A stretch of DNA of 64,000 bases. It comes from Nevskia soli DSM 19509. GTDB taxonomy: Bacteria > Pseudomonadota > Gammaproteobacteria > Nevskiales > Nevskiaceae. Shown here one piece after another: positions 51,090 to 58,415 of this stretch. Where the stretch lies: assembly GCF_000711955.1 (NCBI RefSeq), contig NZ_JONR01000007.1, positions 124,001 through 188,000 of the forward strand, given 5' to 3'. Numbering within the stretch: the stretch's first letter is position 1; every line of letters starts with the position of its first letter. The position numbers were made by a program, and so were the translations under genes. The notes beneath the pieces were generated by a model. The model did no database searches and had not been told where the DNA came from. It was given only the letters and a program-made list of their open reading frames with translations.

Positions 51090-53009
51090 TTAGCTGCGCG
51101 GTTCCTTGATCGGCGCCTGCGCGGGCTTGGCGGTGGGGCCTACGCCGGGCAGGCGGATGCTCGACAGGTCGCGCACCGCGCCGCGATCGGCCGATGTCGC
51201 CATCAGCGCGTAGGCCTGCAGGGCTTGCGAGACGTAGCGCGTGCGGTTTTCCGGCTGCCAGCTCGCCGGGCCGCGCGCTTCCATCGCCTGGCGGCGTGCC
51301 GCCAGCTGCTCTTCGCTGACCACCAGGCGGATGCTGCGCTTCGGGATGTCGATGGCGATGGTGTCGCCGTCCTCCACCAGGCCGATCATTCCGCCTTCCG
51401 CCGCTTCCGGCGAGACGTGGCCGATCACCAGGCCGGAGGAGCCGCCGGAGAAGCGGCCGTCGGTCAGCAGCGCGCATTGCTTGCCCAGGCCCTTCGACTT
51501 GATGTACGAAGTCGGGTAGAGCATTTCCTGCATGCCGGGGCCGCCGCGCGGGCCCTCGTAGCGGATGACGATGACGTCGCCGGGCTGCACCTGGTCGCCG
51601 AGGATGCCGTCGACGGCGTCTTCCTGGCTTTCGAACACGCGGGCGCGGCCGGTGAATTTGAGGATGCTGTCGTCCACGCCCGCGGTCTTGACGATGCAGC
51701 CGCGCTCGGCGATGTTGCCGTAAAGCACGGCGAGGCCGCCGTCCTGGCTGTAGGCATGGGCGCGGTCGCGGATGCAGCCGTTGGCGCGGTCGAAGTCCAG
51801 CTTGTCGAAGCGGCGGTTCTGGCTGAAGGCCACCTGCGTCGGCACGCCGCCCGGCGCGGCGAGAAACATCTGGTGCAGTTCCGCGCTGTCGTTGAGCAGC
51901 ACGTCATTGGCTTCGATGGCCGCGCCCAGGCTGGGAGCGTGCACGCTGCCCACCGAGGTATCCAGCAGACCGGCGCGCGACAGCTCGCCGAGGATGGCGA
52001 AGATGCCGCCGGCGCGGTGCACGTCCTCGATGTGGTACTTCTGCGAGGCCGGCGCCACCTTGCACAGGCAGGGCACGCGGCGCGAGATGCGGTCGATGTC
52101 CGCCATCAGGAAATCCACGCCGCCTTCCTGCGCCGCCGCCAGCAGGTGCAGCACGGTGTTGGTGGAGCCGCCCATGGCCACGTCCAGCGTGATCGCATTC
52201 TCGAACGCCGCCTTGGTGGCGATGGAGCGCGGCAGCACGCTGGCGTCGTCGTTCACGTACCAGCGCTTGCACAGCTCCACCACCAGGCGCCCGGCCTTCA
52301 GGAACAGCTCCTTGCGGTCGGCATGGGTGGCCAGGATGGTGCCGTTGCCCGGCAGCGACAGGCCCAGCGCCTCGGTCAGGCAGTTCATCGAATTGGCGGT
52401 GAACATGCCCGAGCAGGAGCCGCAGGTGGGGCAGGCCGAGCGCTCGACGGCGGCCACGTCCTCGTCCGACACGTTGATGTCGCCGGCCTGGATCATCGCG
52501 TCGATCAGGTCCAGCTTCACCACCTCGTCCTTGCCGTGCTTCGAGGCAATGACGCGGCCGGCTTCCATCGGGCCGCCGGAGACGAACACCACCGGGATGT
52601 TCAGGCGCATCGCCGCCAGCAGCATGCCCGGCGTGATCTTGTCGCAGTTGGAAATGCACACCATGGCATCGGCGCAGTGCGCGTTGACCATGTATTCCAC
52701 CGAATCGGCGATCAGCTCGCGCGAGGGCAGCGAATAGAGCATGCCGCCGTGGCCCATGGCGATGCCGTCGTCCACGGCGATGGTGTTGAATTCCTTGGCC
52801 ACGCCGCCGGCCGCCTCGATCTCGCGGGCGACCATCTGGCCCAGGTCCTTCAGGTGCACGTGTCCGGGCACGAACTGGGTGAAGGAATTGACCACGGCGA
52901 CGATGGGCTTGCCGAAATCGCCGTCCTTCATGCCGGTGGCGCGCCACAGCGCGCGGGCGCCGGCCATGTTGCGGCCGTGGGTGGAAGTGCGGGAGCGATA
53001 GTGCGGCAT
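51090..53009 (-). CDS. ilvD: Dihydroxy-acid dehydratase
   Basis: The 639-residue protein converts 2,3-dihydroxy acids to 2-oxo acids in branched-chain amino acid synthesis. It is very similar to E. coli IlvD: NSFTQFVPGHVHL, AMVCISNCDKITPGML with Cys122, and SACPTCGSCSGMFTANSMNC, which holds the other iron-sulphur-related cysteines (Cys193-199), then the Mg-binding DDGIAMGHGGML. It is some 20 residues longer at the C-terminus, with a Pro/Lys-rich tail. The start MPHYRSRTSTHGRNMAG matches the family. Confidence 0.98.
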   Translation of the reverse strand: MPHYRSRTSTHGRNMAGARALWRATGMKDGDFGKPIVAVVNSFTQFVPGHVHLKDLGQMVAREIEAAGGVAKEFNTIAVDDGIAMGHGGMLYSLPSRELIADSVEYMVNAHCADAMVCISNCDKITPGMLLAAMRLNIPVVFVSGGPMEAGRVIASKHGKDEVVKLDLIDAMIQAGDINVSDEDVAAVERSACPTCGSCSGMFTANSMNCLTEALGLSLPGNGTILATHADRKELFLKAGRLVVELCKRWYVNDDASVLPRSIATKAAFENAITLDVAMGGSTNTVLHLLAAAQEGGVDFLMADIDRISRRVPCLCKVAPASQKYHIEDVHRAGGIFAILGELSRAGLLDTSVGSVHAPSLGAAIEANDVLLNDSAELHQMFLAAPGGVPTQVAFSQNRRFDKLDFDRANGCIRDRAHAYSQDGGLAVLYGNIAERGCIVKTAGVDDSILKFTGRARVFESQEDAVDGILGDQVQPGDVIVIRYEGPRGGPGMQEMLYPTSYIKSKGLGKQCALLTDGRFSGGSSGLVIGHVSPEAAEGGMIGLVEDGDTIAIDIPKRSIRLVVSEEQLAARRQAMEARGPASWQPENRTRYVSQALQAYALMATSADRGAVRDLSSIRLPGVGPTAKPAQAPIKEPRS

Positions 53010-53323
53010 GGTCTGGCCTGCGCGAAGAATGCGGTGGGGTCTGCAATTCTAGCCCGTATTGCCCGCGGAAACAGGTGCGCCGGGGTGCCCGGGCGGTCAA
53101 ACCTGCTTTGTGATGAAGGGGTTAGCGGGCACGGAGCTGGCTGCCTTGCGCCGGAAGCCGTGTTGCGTGCGTGCACGTGCGGGGGGAGTTGCGCGCGCAC
53201 GCGCCGGGTGCGGGCGGGGCAGGGTTGCCGCCCCGGCGAAGGCGCCCGTCGTTTATCCCGCCGGTGGGCGCGGGCATACTGGCGCACCCCCTTCTGGCCG
53301 CGCGGCGGTAAAGGAAGCCGCGC
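53010..53323. other. Upstream region of ilvD and left edge of the accessory segment
   Basis: No gene is seen. It holds the ilvD promoter region (not resolved) and a GC-rich degenerate palindrome (53162-53209). The end carries AAAGGAAG, a ribosome-binding-like sequence in front of a CTG codon at 53324. Confidence 0.5.
53162..53209. repeat. Degenerate TGCGTGC palindrome, copy A
   Basis: TGTTGCGTGCGTGCACGTGC, then GGGGGGA and a right arm GCGCGCGCACGCGCC. Copies B (56122-56166) and C (56494-56540) share TGTTGC, the GTGCGTGC-type left arm, a GGGGA centre and a TGCACGCACGC-type right arm. Confidence 0.6.
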
Positions 53324-53890
53324 CTGCCGACCCAGCCCAAGCCCAAGAAGCCGCCCGCGCGGGGCACGCCCACGCTGCGCCTGACGGCGCGGCACCGTGC
53401 GCTGGTGCTGGAGGACCTGCTCAACATTCCCGCGCGTGATCCGCGGGCTGCCGCGCTGATCAAGCAACTGGAAACCCTGCTGGCGGTGGGCCGTGCGGAA
53501 CTGACGCGCGTAGCCATGGAGCCGCTGGCGCCGCATCTGCGCGCCGAGATCAAGCCCATCGCCGCCGCCGCGAAGAAGCTGGCGGCCCTGCTCGATCCGC
53601 AACAGCACACTGGCGCCGCCCGCTCGCGCCTGGCCAAGCACGGGGGGCCGAACCCGGACCTGCTGCGCAAGCACCTGGCCGGCCTGGAATTCGCCTGCGC
53701 ACAGGCCGACAAGGCGCTGCTGGCGCAAGGCAAGGGCAGCGGCGGCGAATTGCGGCGGCGGCAGAAGCAGGTGCGCGACACGCATCGGCGCATGCACAGC
53801 AGCTTCTTCGACCGCTGCGCCGTGGACGGCACCGCCGAGGACAAGCAGGAATTCCTTGAGCTGTGCGAGAAGTATCTGCGCGCCGCATAG
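53324..53890 (+). CDS. Unknown 188-residue basic protein with a probable CTG start
   Basis: I do not recognise the family. The body (LEDLLNIPARDPRAAALIKQ to FLELCEKYLRAA) is highly helical and charged, with no membrane segment. With standard codons the earliest start is GTG at 53405, which has no ribosome-binding site. The frame is open back to a TAA at 53309-53311, and AAAGGAAG stands about 6 nt before CTG at 53324. That start would give a basic N-terminus PTQPKPKKPPARGTPTLRL. The gene precedes hicA by about 50 bases. Its company suggests a mobile element, but its role is unknown. Confidence 0.65.
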   Translation: MPTQPKPKKPPARGTPTLRLTARHRALVLEDLLNIPARDPRAAALIKQLETLLAVGRAELTRVAMEPLAPHLRAEIKPIAAAAKKLAALLDPQQHTGAARSRLAKHGGPNPDLLRKHLAGLEFACAQADKALLAQGKGSGGELRRRQKQVRDTHRRMHSSFFDRCAVDGTAEDKQEFLELCEKYLRAA

Positions 53891-53912
53891 GATGAAGGAT
53901 GGTAATTGTAAG

Positions 53913-53933
53913 TAGTATCTATTAGTGATACTA
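53913..53933. promoter_or_regulatory. Candidate hicAB operator
   Basis: TAGTATC and GATACTA form a perfect seven-base inverted repeat spaced by seven bases (tattagt), just upstream of the hicA start. The AT-rich sequence around it probably contains the promoter, so HicB binding here would repress the pair. Confidence 0.65.
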
Positions 53934-53938
53934 TTTGG

Positions 53939-54196
53939 GTGGTGAAACGCAAGCATGCCAAAACCCTTGCCACGATCTTCGCGCGCCCGACCTCGGCCAA
54001 TATCCAGTGGCGTGATGTCGAGGCTTTGTTCAAGTCCCTCGGCGCGGACATTGAAGAGCGGGAAGGTTCGCGGGTTGCGGTGATCCTGTTCGGTGAAGTC
54101 CAGGTATACCACCGGCCTCACCCGGAGCCGACAACCGATAAAGGGGTGGTGGCCAGCGTTCGCAAATGGCTGGAGTCACACGGAGTTATCCCATGA
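53939..54196 (+). CDS. hicA: HicA-family mRNA interferase toxin
   Basis: The 85-residue protein has the HicA/YcfA double-stranded-RNA-binding-like fold: TLATIFARPTSANIQWRDVEALFKSLGA, then EEREGSRVAVILFGEVQVYHRPH, with the conserved His in YHRPHP, and VASVRKWLESHGV. HicA toxins cleave mRNA and are neutralised by HicB. The start is one of two tandem GTG codons (53939 or 53942). The stop codon overlaps the hicB ATG (ATGA at 54193-54196). Toxin-first order with HicA upstream is typical. Confidence 0.92.
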   Translation: MVKRKHAKTLATIFARPTSANIQWRDVEALFKSLGADIEEREGSRVAVILFGEVQVYHRPHPEPTTDKGVVASVRKWLESHGVIP

Positions 54197-54528
54197 ACAA
54201 CGTAATGAACATCGAGGGCCACACGGCCGTCATCACCTTCGATCCTGAGCTGAACCAGTTTCGCGGCGAATTCACAGGGCTTAACGGCGGCGCGGATTTC
54301 TATGCAAGCAGCGTTGACGCATTGCGCAAAGAGGGGGTGCGTTCGCTCAAGACGTTCCTGGCGGTATGCAAGGAGCGCGGCATCGAGCCGCGCAAGACAT
54401 TCTCCGGCAAGTTTGTAGTCCGGGTTCCGGCGAATCTGCATGCCCGTGTCACCGAGGCGGCCAGCGCCGCCGGCGTGAGTCTGAATCAATGGGTGCAGCA
54501 GGCTCTTGAGCGCGAGGTTCACCCGTAG
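54193..54528 (+). CDS. hicB: HicB-family antitoxin
   Basis: The 111-residue protein has the partial RNase H-like HicB fold (TAVITFDPELNQFRGEFTGLNGGADFYASSVDALRKEG) and a C-terminal ribbon-helix-helix DNA-binding domain (KFVVRVPANLHARVTEAASAAGVSLNQWVQQALERE). It binds HicA and represses the operon, probably at 53913-53933. Its start overlaps the toxin stop codon, so translation is coupled. Confidence 0.93.
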   Translation: MNNVMNIEGHTAVITFDPELNQFRGEFTGLNGGADFYASSVDALRKEGVRSLKTFLAVCKERGIEPRKTFSGKFVVRVPANLHARVTEAASAAGVSLNQWVQQALEREVHP

Positions 54529-54684
54529 GAGCTGTAACGGGCCGCTCAAAATCGCGTCAGGCAATCCGCAACAAGCCTTCCATCGCGCCCCGCCGAAAGC
54601 GGGTATCCGCCACCCGCATTCACTCCGGCCGCCCCCGGCAAGAGGCATAAAACAGCAGGCGTACTTTCCATCCGGAGCACGCCC

Positions 54685-56115
54685 ATCAGCACCGTTTCCA
54701 TCACCGCCAGCCGCTCTCTCCACGCCCCCGGCAATACCGACGCGGAGCATTTCGTCCTCGGCGCCCTGCTGAGCCGGCCGCAAGCCTGGCCCCAGGTGCG
54801 CGGCCTGGTCCAGGCCGAGGACTTCAGCGGGGCCAATGCCGTCGTCTTCACCGCCCTGGCGCAGCTGCTCGAAAGCGGCGCGGCGGTGGATTACGCCACC
54901 CTCGGCGAACACCTGCGCGCCTGCGGCCGGCTGGAGGCGGCGGGCGGCATCCACCACATCGCCCAGCTTCAGCTCGACGCCGTCGCCCCCGGCAATTGCG
55001 TCGCCCACGCCCGCATCGTCGCCGACTACGCCGGGCGGCGGCGCCTGCAACAGGCCCTGCGTCAAGGTGCCGATGCCTTGCAGACACAGGGCATCGGCCA
55101 CATCGCGCCGCTGCTGCTGGACGAAGTGCAGCACGCCCTGCGCCGCGCCGACCCGGAGCAGGACCGCGGCCCCCGCGTCTGCAGCGCCGAGGAACTGCTG
55201 AAGATGGAGCTGCCGCCCCGGCAGGTGCTGTTGGCGCCGTGGCTGCTGTCGCAGTCCCTGGCCATGGTCCACGCCTGGCGCGGCGTCGGCAAAACCCACT
55301 TCTGCCTCAACATCGCCCACGCCCTGGCCAGTGGCGGCAGCTTCCTCGGCTGGCGCGCCGTCGCCGCCGTGCCGGTGCTCTATATCGACGGCGAAATGGC
55401 CGCCGTCGATCTGCAACAGCGCCTAGAGCAGATCGTCGCCAGCAGTCCCATCCGCATGCCGAAAAACCACCTGCGCCTCATCACCCCCGACCTGCAAAAC
55501 AACCAGCCGGTACCCGACCTCTCCACCCACGAAGGCCAGCAGGCCCTCGAATCCCGCATCGGCGATGCCCGCGTCATCATCGCCGACAACATCAGCTGCC
55601 TCGTCCGCCAGGGCAAGGAAAACGAAAGCGAGAGCTGGATGCCGGTCGCCGCCTGGGCCCTGCGCATGCGCGCCCTGGGCCGCAGCGTCGTCTTCGTCCA
55701 TCACGCCGGCAAGGGCGGCCAGCAGCGCGGCACCTCCAAGCGCGAAGACCTGCTCGATACCGTCATCGCCCTCAAGCGCCCCAACGACTACCGCTCCGAA
55801 CAGGGCGCCCGCTTCGAAATCCACTTCGAGAAGGCCCGCAGCCTCCATGGTGGCGATGCGCAGTCCATGGAAGTGCAACTGGAGAAACTGCCGGACGGCA
55901 CCCAGCGCTGGTCCTCACAATTCTGCGCCGACCAGACCGAGCAGCAAATGATCGAACGCGCCAACCTCGGCCTCAACTACACCGAGATCGGCCAGGAACT
56001 GGGATGTCATCGCTCGACGGTGATGCGGACGTTGAAGAAAGCGGCGGCGGAGGGGCGATACAAGCCCGCTATCGGCGGGAAGGAGGAGCAGCTTGTGCTT
56101 GGGGAGGGGGCTTGA
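54685..56115 (+). CDS. RepA-like AAA ATPase with DnaB-N-like domain and C-terminal HTH
   Basis: The N-terminal part resembles the DnaB N-terminal domain (DAEHFVLGALLSRPQAWPQV, then HLRACGRLEAAGGIHHIAQLQ). A RecA-like ATPase follows with Walker A AWRGVGKTHF, LYIDGEMAA, Walker B VIIADNISCLV and VVFVHHAGKGGQQRGTSKR, as in AAA_25/RepA plasmid and phage helicases. The C-terminus has a helix-turn-helix (NYTEIGQELGCHRSTVMRTLK). The first standard start in frame is GTG at 54796, which would cut the DnaB-N-like domain. ATC at 54685, seven bases after CGGAG, would keep it, so a non-standard start or a start lost by mutation is likely. It suggests a mobile or replicating element. Confidence 0.82.
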   Translation: MSTVSITASRSLHAPGNTDAEHFVLGALLSRPQAWPQVRGLVQAEDFSGANAVVFTALAQLLESGAAVDYATLGEHLRACGRLEAAGGIHHIAQLQLDAVAPGNCVAHARIVADYAGRRRLQQALRQGADALQTQGIGHIAPLLLDEVQHALRRADPEQDRGPRVCSAEELLKMELPPRQVLLAPWLLSQSLAMVHAWRGVGKTHFCLNIAHALASGGSFLGWRAVAAVPVLYIDGEMAAVDLQQRLEQIVASSPIRMPKNHLRLITPDLQNNQPVPDLSTHEGQQALESRIGDARVIIADNISCLVRQGKENESESWMPVAAWALRMRALGRSVVFVHHAGKGGQQRGTSKREDLLDTVIALKRPNDYRSEQGARFEIHFEKARSLHGGDAQSMEVQLEKLPDGTQRWSSQFCADQTEQQMIERANLGLNYTEIGQELGCHRSTVMRTLKKAAAEGRYKPAIGGKEEQLVLGEGA

Positions 56116-56121
56116 GGGGAG

Positions 56122-56166
56122 TGTTGCGTGCGTGCGCGTATAGGGGGATGCACGCACGCGTCCGGA
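56122..56166. repeat. Degenerate TGCGTGC palindrome, copy B
   Basis: TGTTGCGTGCGTGCGCGTAT, then AGGGGGATG and CACGCACGCGTCCGG. It starts 7 bases after the ATPase stop codon and shares its layout with copies A and C. Confidence 0.65.
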
Positions 56167-56173
56167 TGAAATT

Positions 56174-56246
56174 CGTAGGGCGGCTCCGCGACCCGCCTGT
56201 CGCGAAGAGGACGCGGTGAACGGCGGGTCGCAGACCCGCCCTACGG
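56174..56246. repeat. CGTAGGGCGG palindromic pair (BIME-like)
   Basis: Cgtagggcggctccgcgacc and, inverted, gggtcgcagacccgccctac lie about 30 bases apart. Related units are at 56433-56460, 57207-57280 and 58205-58402. Confidence 0.8.
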
Positions 56247-56437
56247 TCCTGATTGGTTTAAATGCCGCAGCCTGTTTTGGCGCGCCAGAATTGCTCCTGG
56301 CATCGGGTTTGGCTGCTAGTGGAGTGAAAATGGTGGCTGACAAGATCGACGAATTGAAAGAACAGAATCAGCTTAGGGAATTCAAGCATTACTTTCTTTG
56401 GAAGGTGTCCCACGATGCTGGAAAGCGTAACTCGTAG
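56216..56437 (+). pseudogene. Possible remnant of a small gene
   Basis: The 73-codon frame begins inside the repeat at 56174-56246. The part after about codon 27 (KMVADKIDELKEQNQLREF, then KHYFLWKVSHDAGKRN) reads like a real helical, lysine-rich C-terminus and is less GC-rich than its neighbours. It may be the end of a gene whose front was replaced by the repeat, or a real small protein. No family recognised. Confidence 0.3.
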
Positions 56438-56689
56438 GGCGGTGCATCGATCCGCCTGTCCCGAAGTAGCCCCACGGTCCCGGATGATGGGCGTGTTGCA
56501 GCGTGCGTATGTATGGGGATGCACGTACGCACGTTTGAATGCGGATTCACGGCTCGCCGGCTCGTGCGAGCCCCGGGTAACGTTGTATGTTTCACGGGCT
56601 ACGGCGCCTGGCCGCGAAGTGACATATTGAAGTCATTGCCGATGCGCTAAGCTGAACCCGCGTCGCATCCACCACACGGAGGTAGTGCC
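56247..56689. other. Repeat-rich stretch between the ATPase and LysM genes
   Basis: Apart from the possible gene remnant, this holds a lone CGTAGGGCGG half-unit (56433-56460) and the TGCGTGC palindrome copy C. The last 60 bases carry GGAGG before the LysM gene start. No other signal was recognised. Confidence 0.5.
56494..56540. repeat. Degenerate TGCGTGC palindrome, copy C
   Basis: TGTTGCAGCGTGCGTATGTA, then TGGGGATGC and ACGTACGCACG. The layout is as in copies A and B, and it is the last one on the right. Confidence 0.6.
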
Positions 56690-57190
56690 ATGGGTCTGTT
56701 CAGTTTCGTCAAGGCGGCCGGGGAAGCGTTGGCGGGCGGCAAGCCGCCCAGCGCCGAGAGCCTGGTCGAGCACATCAAGGCTTTGAACCTGAAGATCGAC
56801 AAGCTGTTCATCTCCTGGGACGGCAAGACCTGCATCCTGTTCGGCAACGTGCCCGACCAGGCGGAGAAGGAGAAGGCGATTCTCGCGGTGGGCAACCTCA
56901 GCGGCGTCGACCAGGTGGTGGACAAGCTGAAGATCGAGGCGGGCGCCGGTGCCGGCGGTACCAGCACCGCGGCGGCGGCGCCGGAAGTAGTTGACCCGTC
57001 CAAGGAGCCGGCCGGGCAGAGCGATGCGGCGTTCTATACGGTCAAGTCGGGCGACAACCTGTCGAAGATCGCCAAGGAGCACTACGGCGACGCCAACAAG
57101 TACCCGGCGGTGTTCGAAGCCAACAAGCCGATGCTGAAGAGCCCGGACAAGATTTATCCCGGGCAGGTTTTGCGTCTGCCGAAGTTGTAG
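56690..57190 (+). CDS. BON- and LysM-domain protein (YgaU/Kbp type)
   Basis: The 166-residue protein has a BON domain (about residues 22-82: SLVEHIKALNLKIDKLFISW, then KAILAVGNLSGVDQVVDKL), an Ala/Gly-rich linker and a LysM domain (about 115-165: FYTVKSGDNLSKIAKEHYGD to IYPGQVLRLPKL). This is the layout of E. coli YgaU/Kbp, a cytoplasmic potassium-binding protein; no signal peptide is present, in line with that. GGAGG precedes the ATG. Confidence 0.93.
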   Translation: MGLFSFVKAAGEALAGGKPPSAESLVEHIKALNLKIDKLFISWDGKTCILFGNVPDQAEKEKAILAVGNLSGVDQVVDKLKIEAGAGAGGTSTAAAAPEVVDPSKEPAGQSDAAFYTVKSGDNLSKIAKEHYGDANKYPAVFEANKPMLKSPDKIYPGQVLRLPKL

Positions 57191-57206
57191 GGGGCGCCGG
57201 ACAGGT

Positions 57207-57280
57207 CGTAGGGCGGGTCTGCGACCCGCCGATCGTGAAGAGCGCTCGGTGAACGGCGGGTCGCAGACCTGCCCTACGGT
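57207..57280. repeat. CGTAGGGCGG palindromic pair
   Basis: Cgtagggcgggtctgcgacc and its inverse gggtcgcagacctgccctac are joined by gatcgtgaagagcgctcggt. It is closely similar to 56174-56246, including the spacer word gtgaac. Confidence 0.85.
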
Positions 57281-57319
57281 CTGGGTTGCTCCGGGTTTGG
57301 CGACCAAAGTGGATTCATC

Positions 57320-57370
57320 CAGAACTCGGTTTCGCCGAAGCCTGGATTCCCGCGTTCGCGGGAATGACGA
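57320..57370 (-). repeat. Dispersed repeat with cattcccgcgaacgcgggaa core, copy 2
   Basis: In reverse it reads cattcccgcgaacgcgggaa, then tccaggcttcggcgaaaccg, the counterpart of 46721-46772. Confidence 0.8.
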
Positions 57371-57392
57371 TACTTGCCGGTCGGGAATTTCC

Positions 57393-58175
57393 TCAGGTGA
57401 TCCCGAATAGCCGCCGCGTATTGGCGGCGGTTTGCGCCGCCAGTTGCGCGGCATCATCGCCGCGCACTTCGGCGATGGCCTTCAGCACCCAGGGCAGGTA
57501 GGCCGGTTCGTTGCGGCGGTCCTTCGGCGAAGGCTTGATGCTGCGCGGCAGCAGGTAGGGCGCGTCGGTTTCGATCAGCAGGCGCTCGGCGGGGATGCGC
57601 TTCACCAGTTCGCGCAGGCCCAGGCCGCGGCGTTCGTCGCAGACCCAGCCGGTGATGCCGATGTAGCAGTCCAGCGCGAGGTAGGCGTCGAGGGCTTCGG
57701 CGTTGTCGGTGAAGCAGTGCACCACGCAGCCGGGAATGGCGCGGCGGTAGTCGCGCAGGATGGCGTGGAAGTCGGCGTGGGCGTCGCGCTGGTGCAGGAA
57801 GACCGGCTTGTCCGCCTGTATGGCCAGGCCCAGTTGCGCGATGAAGGCGCGGCGCTGGTCTTCGTGTGGCGAGTGGTTGCGGAAATAGTCCAGGCCGCAT
57901 TCGCCCAGGGCCACCACCTGCGGCTCGCGGGCCAGTTCGGCGATGCGCGCGGCCAGCGTTTCGTCCCACTCGGTGGCGTGGTGCGGGTGCAGGCCGGCGG
58001 TGGAATAGAGCCGGCGGGGATGGGCGCGCGCCAGCTGCAGCGCCTGCTCGTTGCTGGCGGCGCTGCTGCCGGTGACGATGATGGCTTCGAGCCCGGCATC
58101 CCAGGCGCGCTGGAGGAGCGCCTCGCGGTCGGCGTCGAAGCTGTCGTGCGCGAGGTTGGCGCCGATGTCGATCAA
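57393..58175 (-). CDS. tatD: TatD-family metal-dependent hydrolase/DNase
   Basis: The 260-residue TIM-barrel protein is close to E. coli TatD itself: LIDIGANLAHDSF at the start, TAGLHPHHATEWD, VVALGECGLDYFRN, VHCFTDNAEAL, YIGITGWVCDERRGL and LLIETDAPYLLPR. It has metal ligands in these motifs. TatD is a 3'-5' exonuclease active on single-stranded DNA and RNA. The start is a TTG at 58175 with TAGGAA eight bases upstream, which gives the conserved N-terminus; a longer frame upstream has no signal. Confidence 0.94.
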   Translation of the reverse strand: MIDIGANLAHDSFDADREALLQRAWDAGLEAIIVTGSSAASNEQALQLARAHPRRLYSTAGLHPHHATEWDETLAARIAELAREPQVVALGECGLDYFRNHSPHEDQRRAFIAQLGLAIQADKPVFLHQRDAHADFHAILRDYRRAIPGCVVHCFTDNAEALDAYLALDCYIGITGWVCDERRGLGLRELVKRIPAERLLIETDAPYLLPRSIKPSPKDRRNEPAYLPWVLKAIAEVRGDDAAQLAAQTAANTRRLFGIT

Positions 58176-58204
58176 AACGTGTTTCCTATCAACGTAATTC
58201 AAAT

Positions 58205-58402
58205 CGTAGGGCGGCCCCGACACGGTGTTTGCGAAGCAATGGGCGCGGGAGGGGCCGCTGACGCCCGCGCTAACTGTATCTTACGGGGCCGCATCCGCCC
58301 GCTCCCGCACCCACCGTTCCGGGCACCGTGTCGCGGGCGGCCTGTGGCCGCCGGCTTTTTTGCATTTGAATGCGGCGCAGCGGCGGCCACGGGCCGCCCT
58401 AC
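58205..58402. repeat. Long inverted pair of CGTAGGGCGG units with an inner GC-rich palindrome
   Basis: Cgtagggcggccccgacacgg at the left and gggccgccctac at the right can close a structure of about 200 bases. The inside contains ggccgccggc-type smaller palindromes and a cgggcggcctgtggccgccg hairpin followed by TTTTTT. Confidence 0.65.
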
Positions 58403-58415
58403 AAAAGCGGCGGCT

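Noticed and set aside
53010..56700. A complete prophage or integrative element
   Set aside because: No integrase, structural genes, tRNA target or flanking direct repeats were seen; only a small accessory set is supported.
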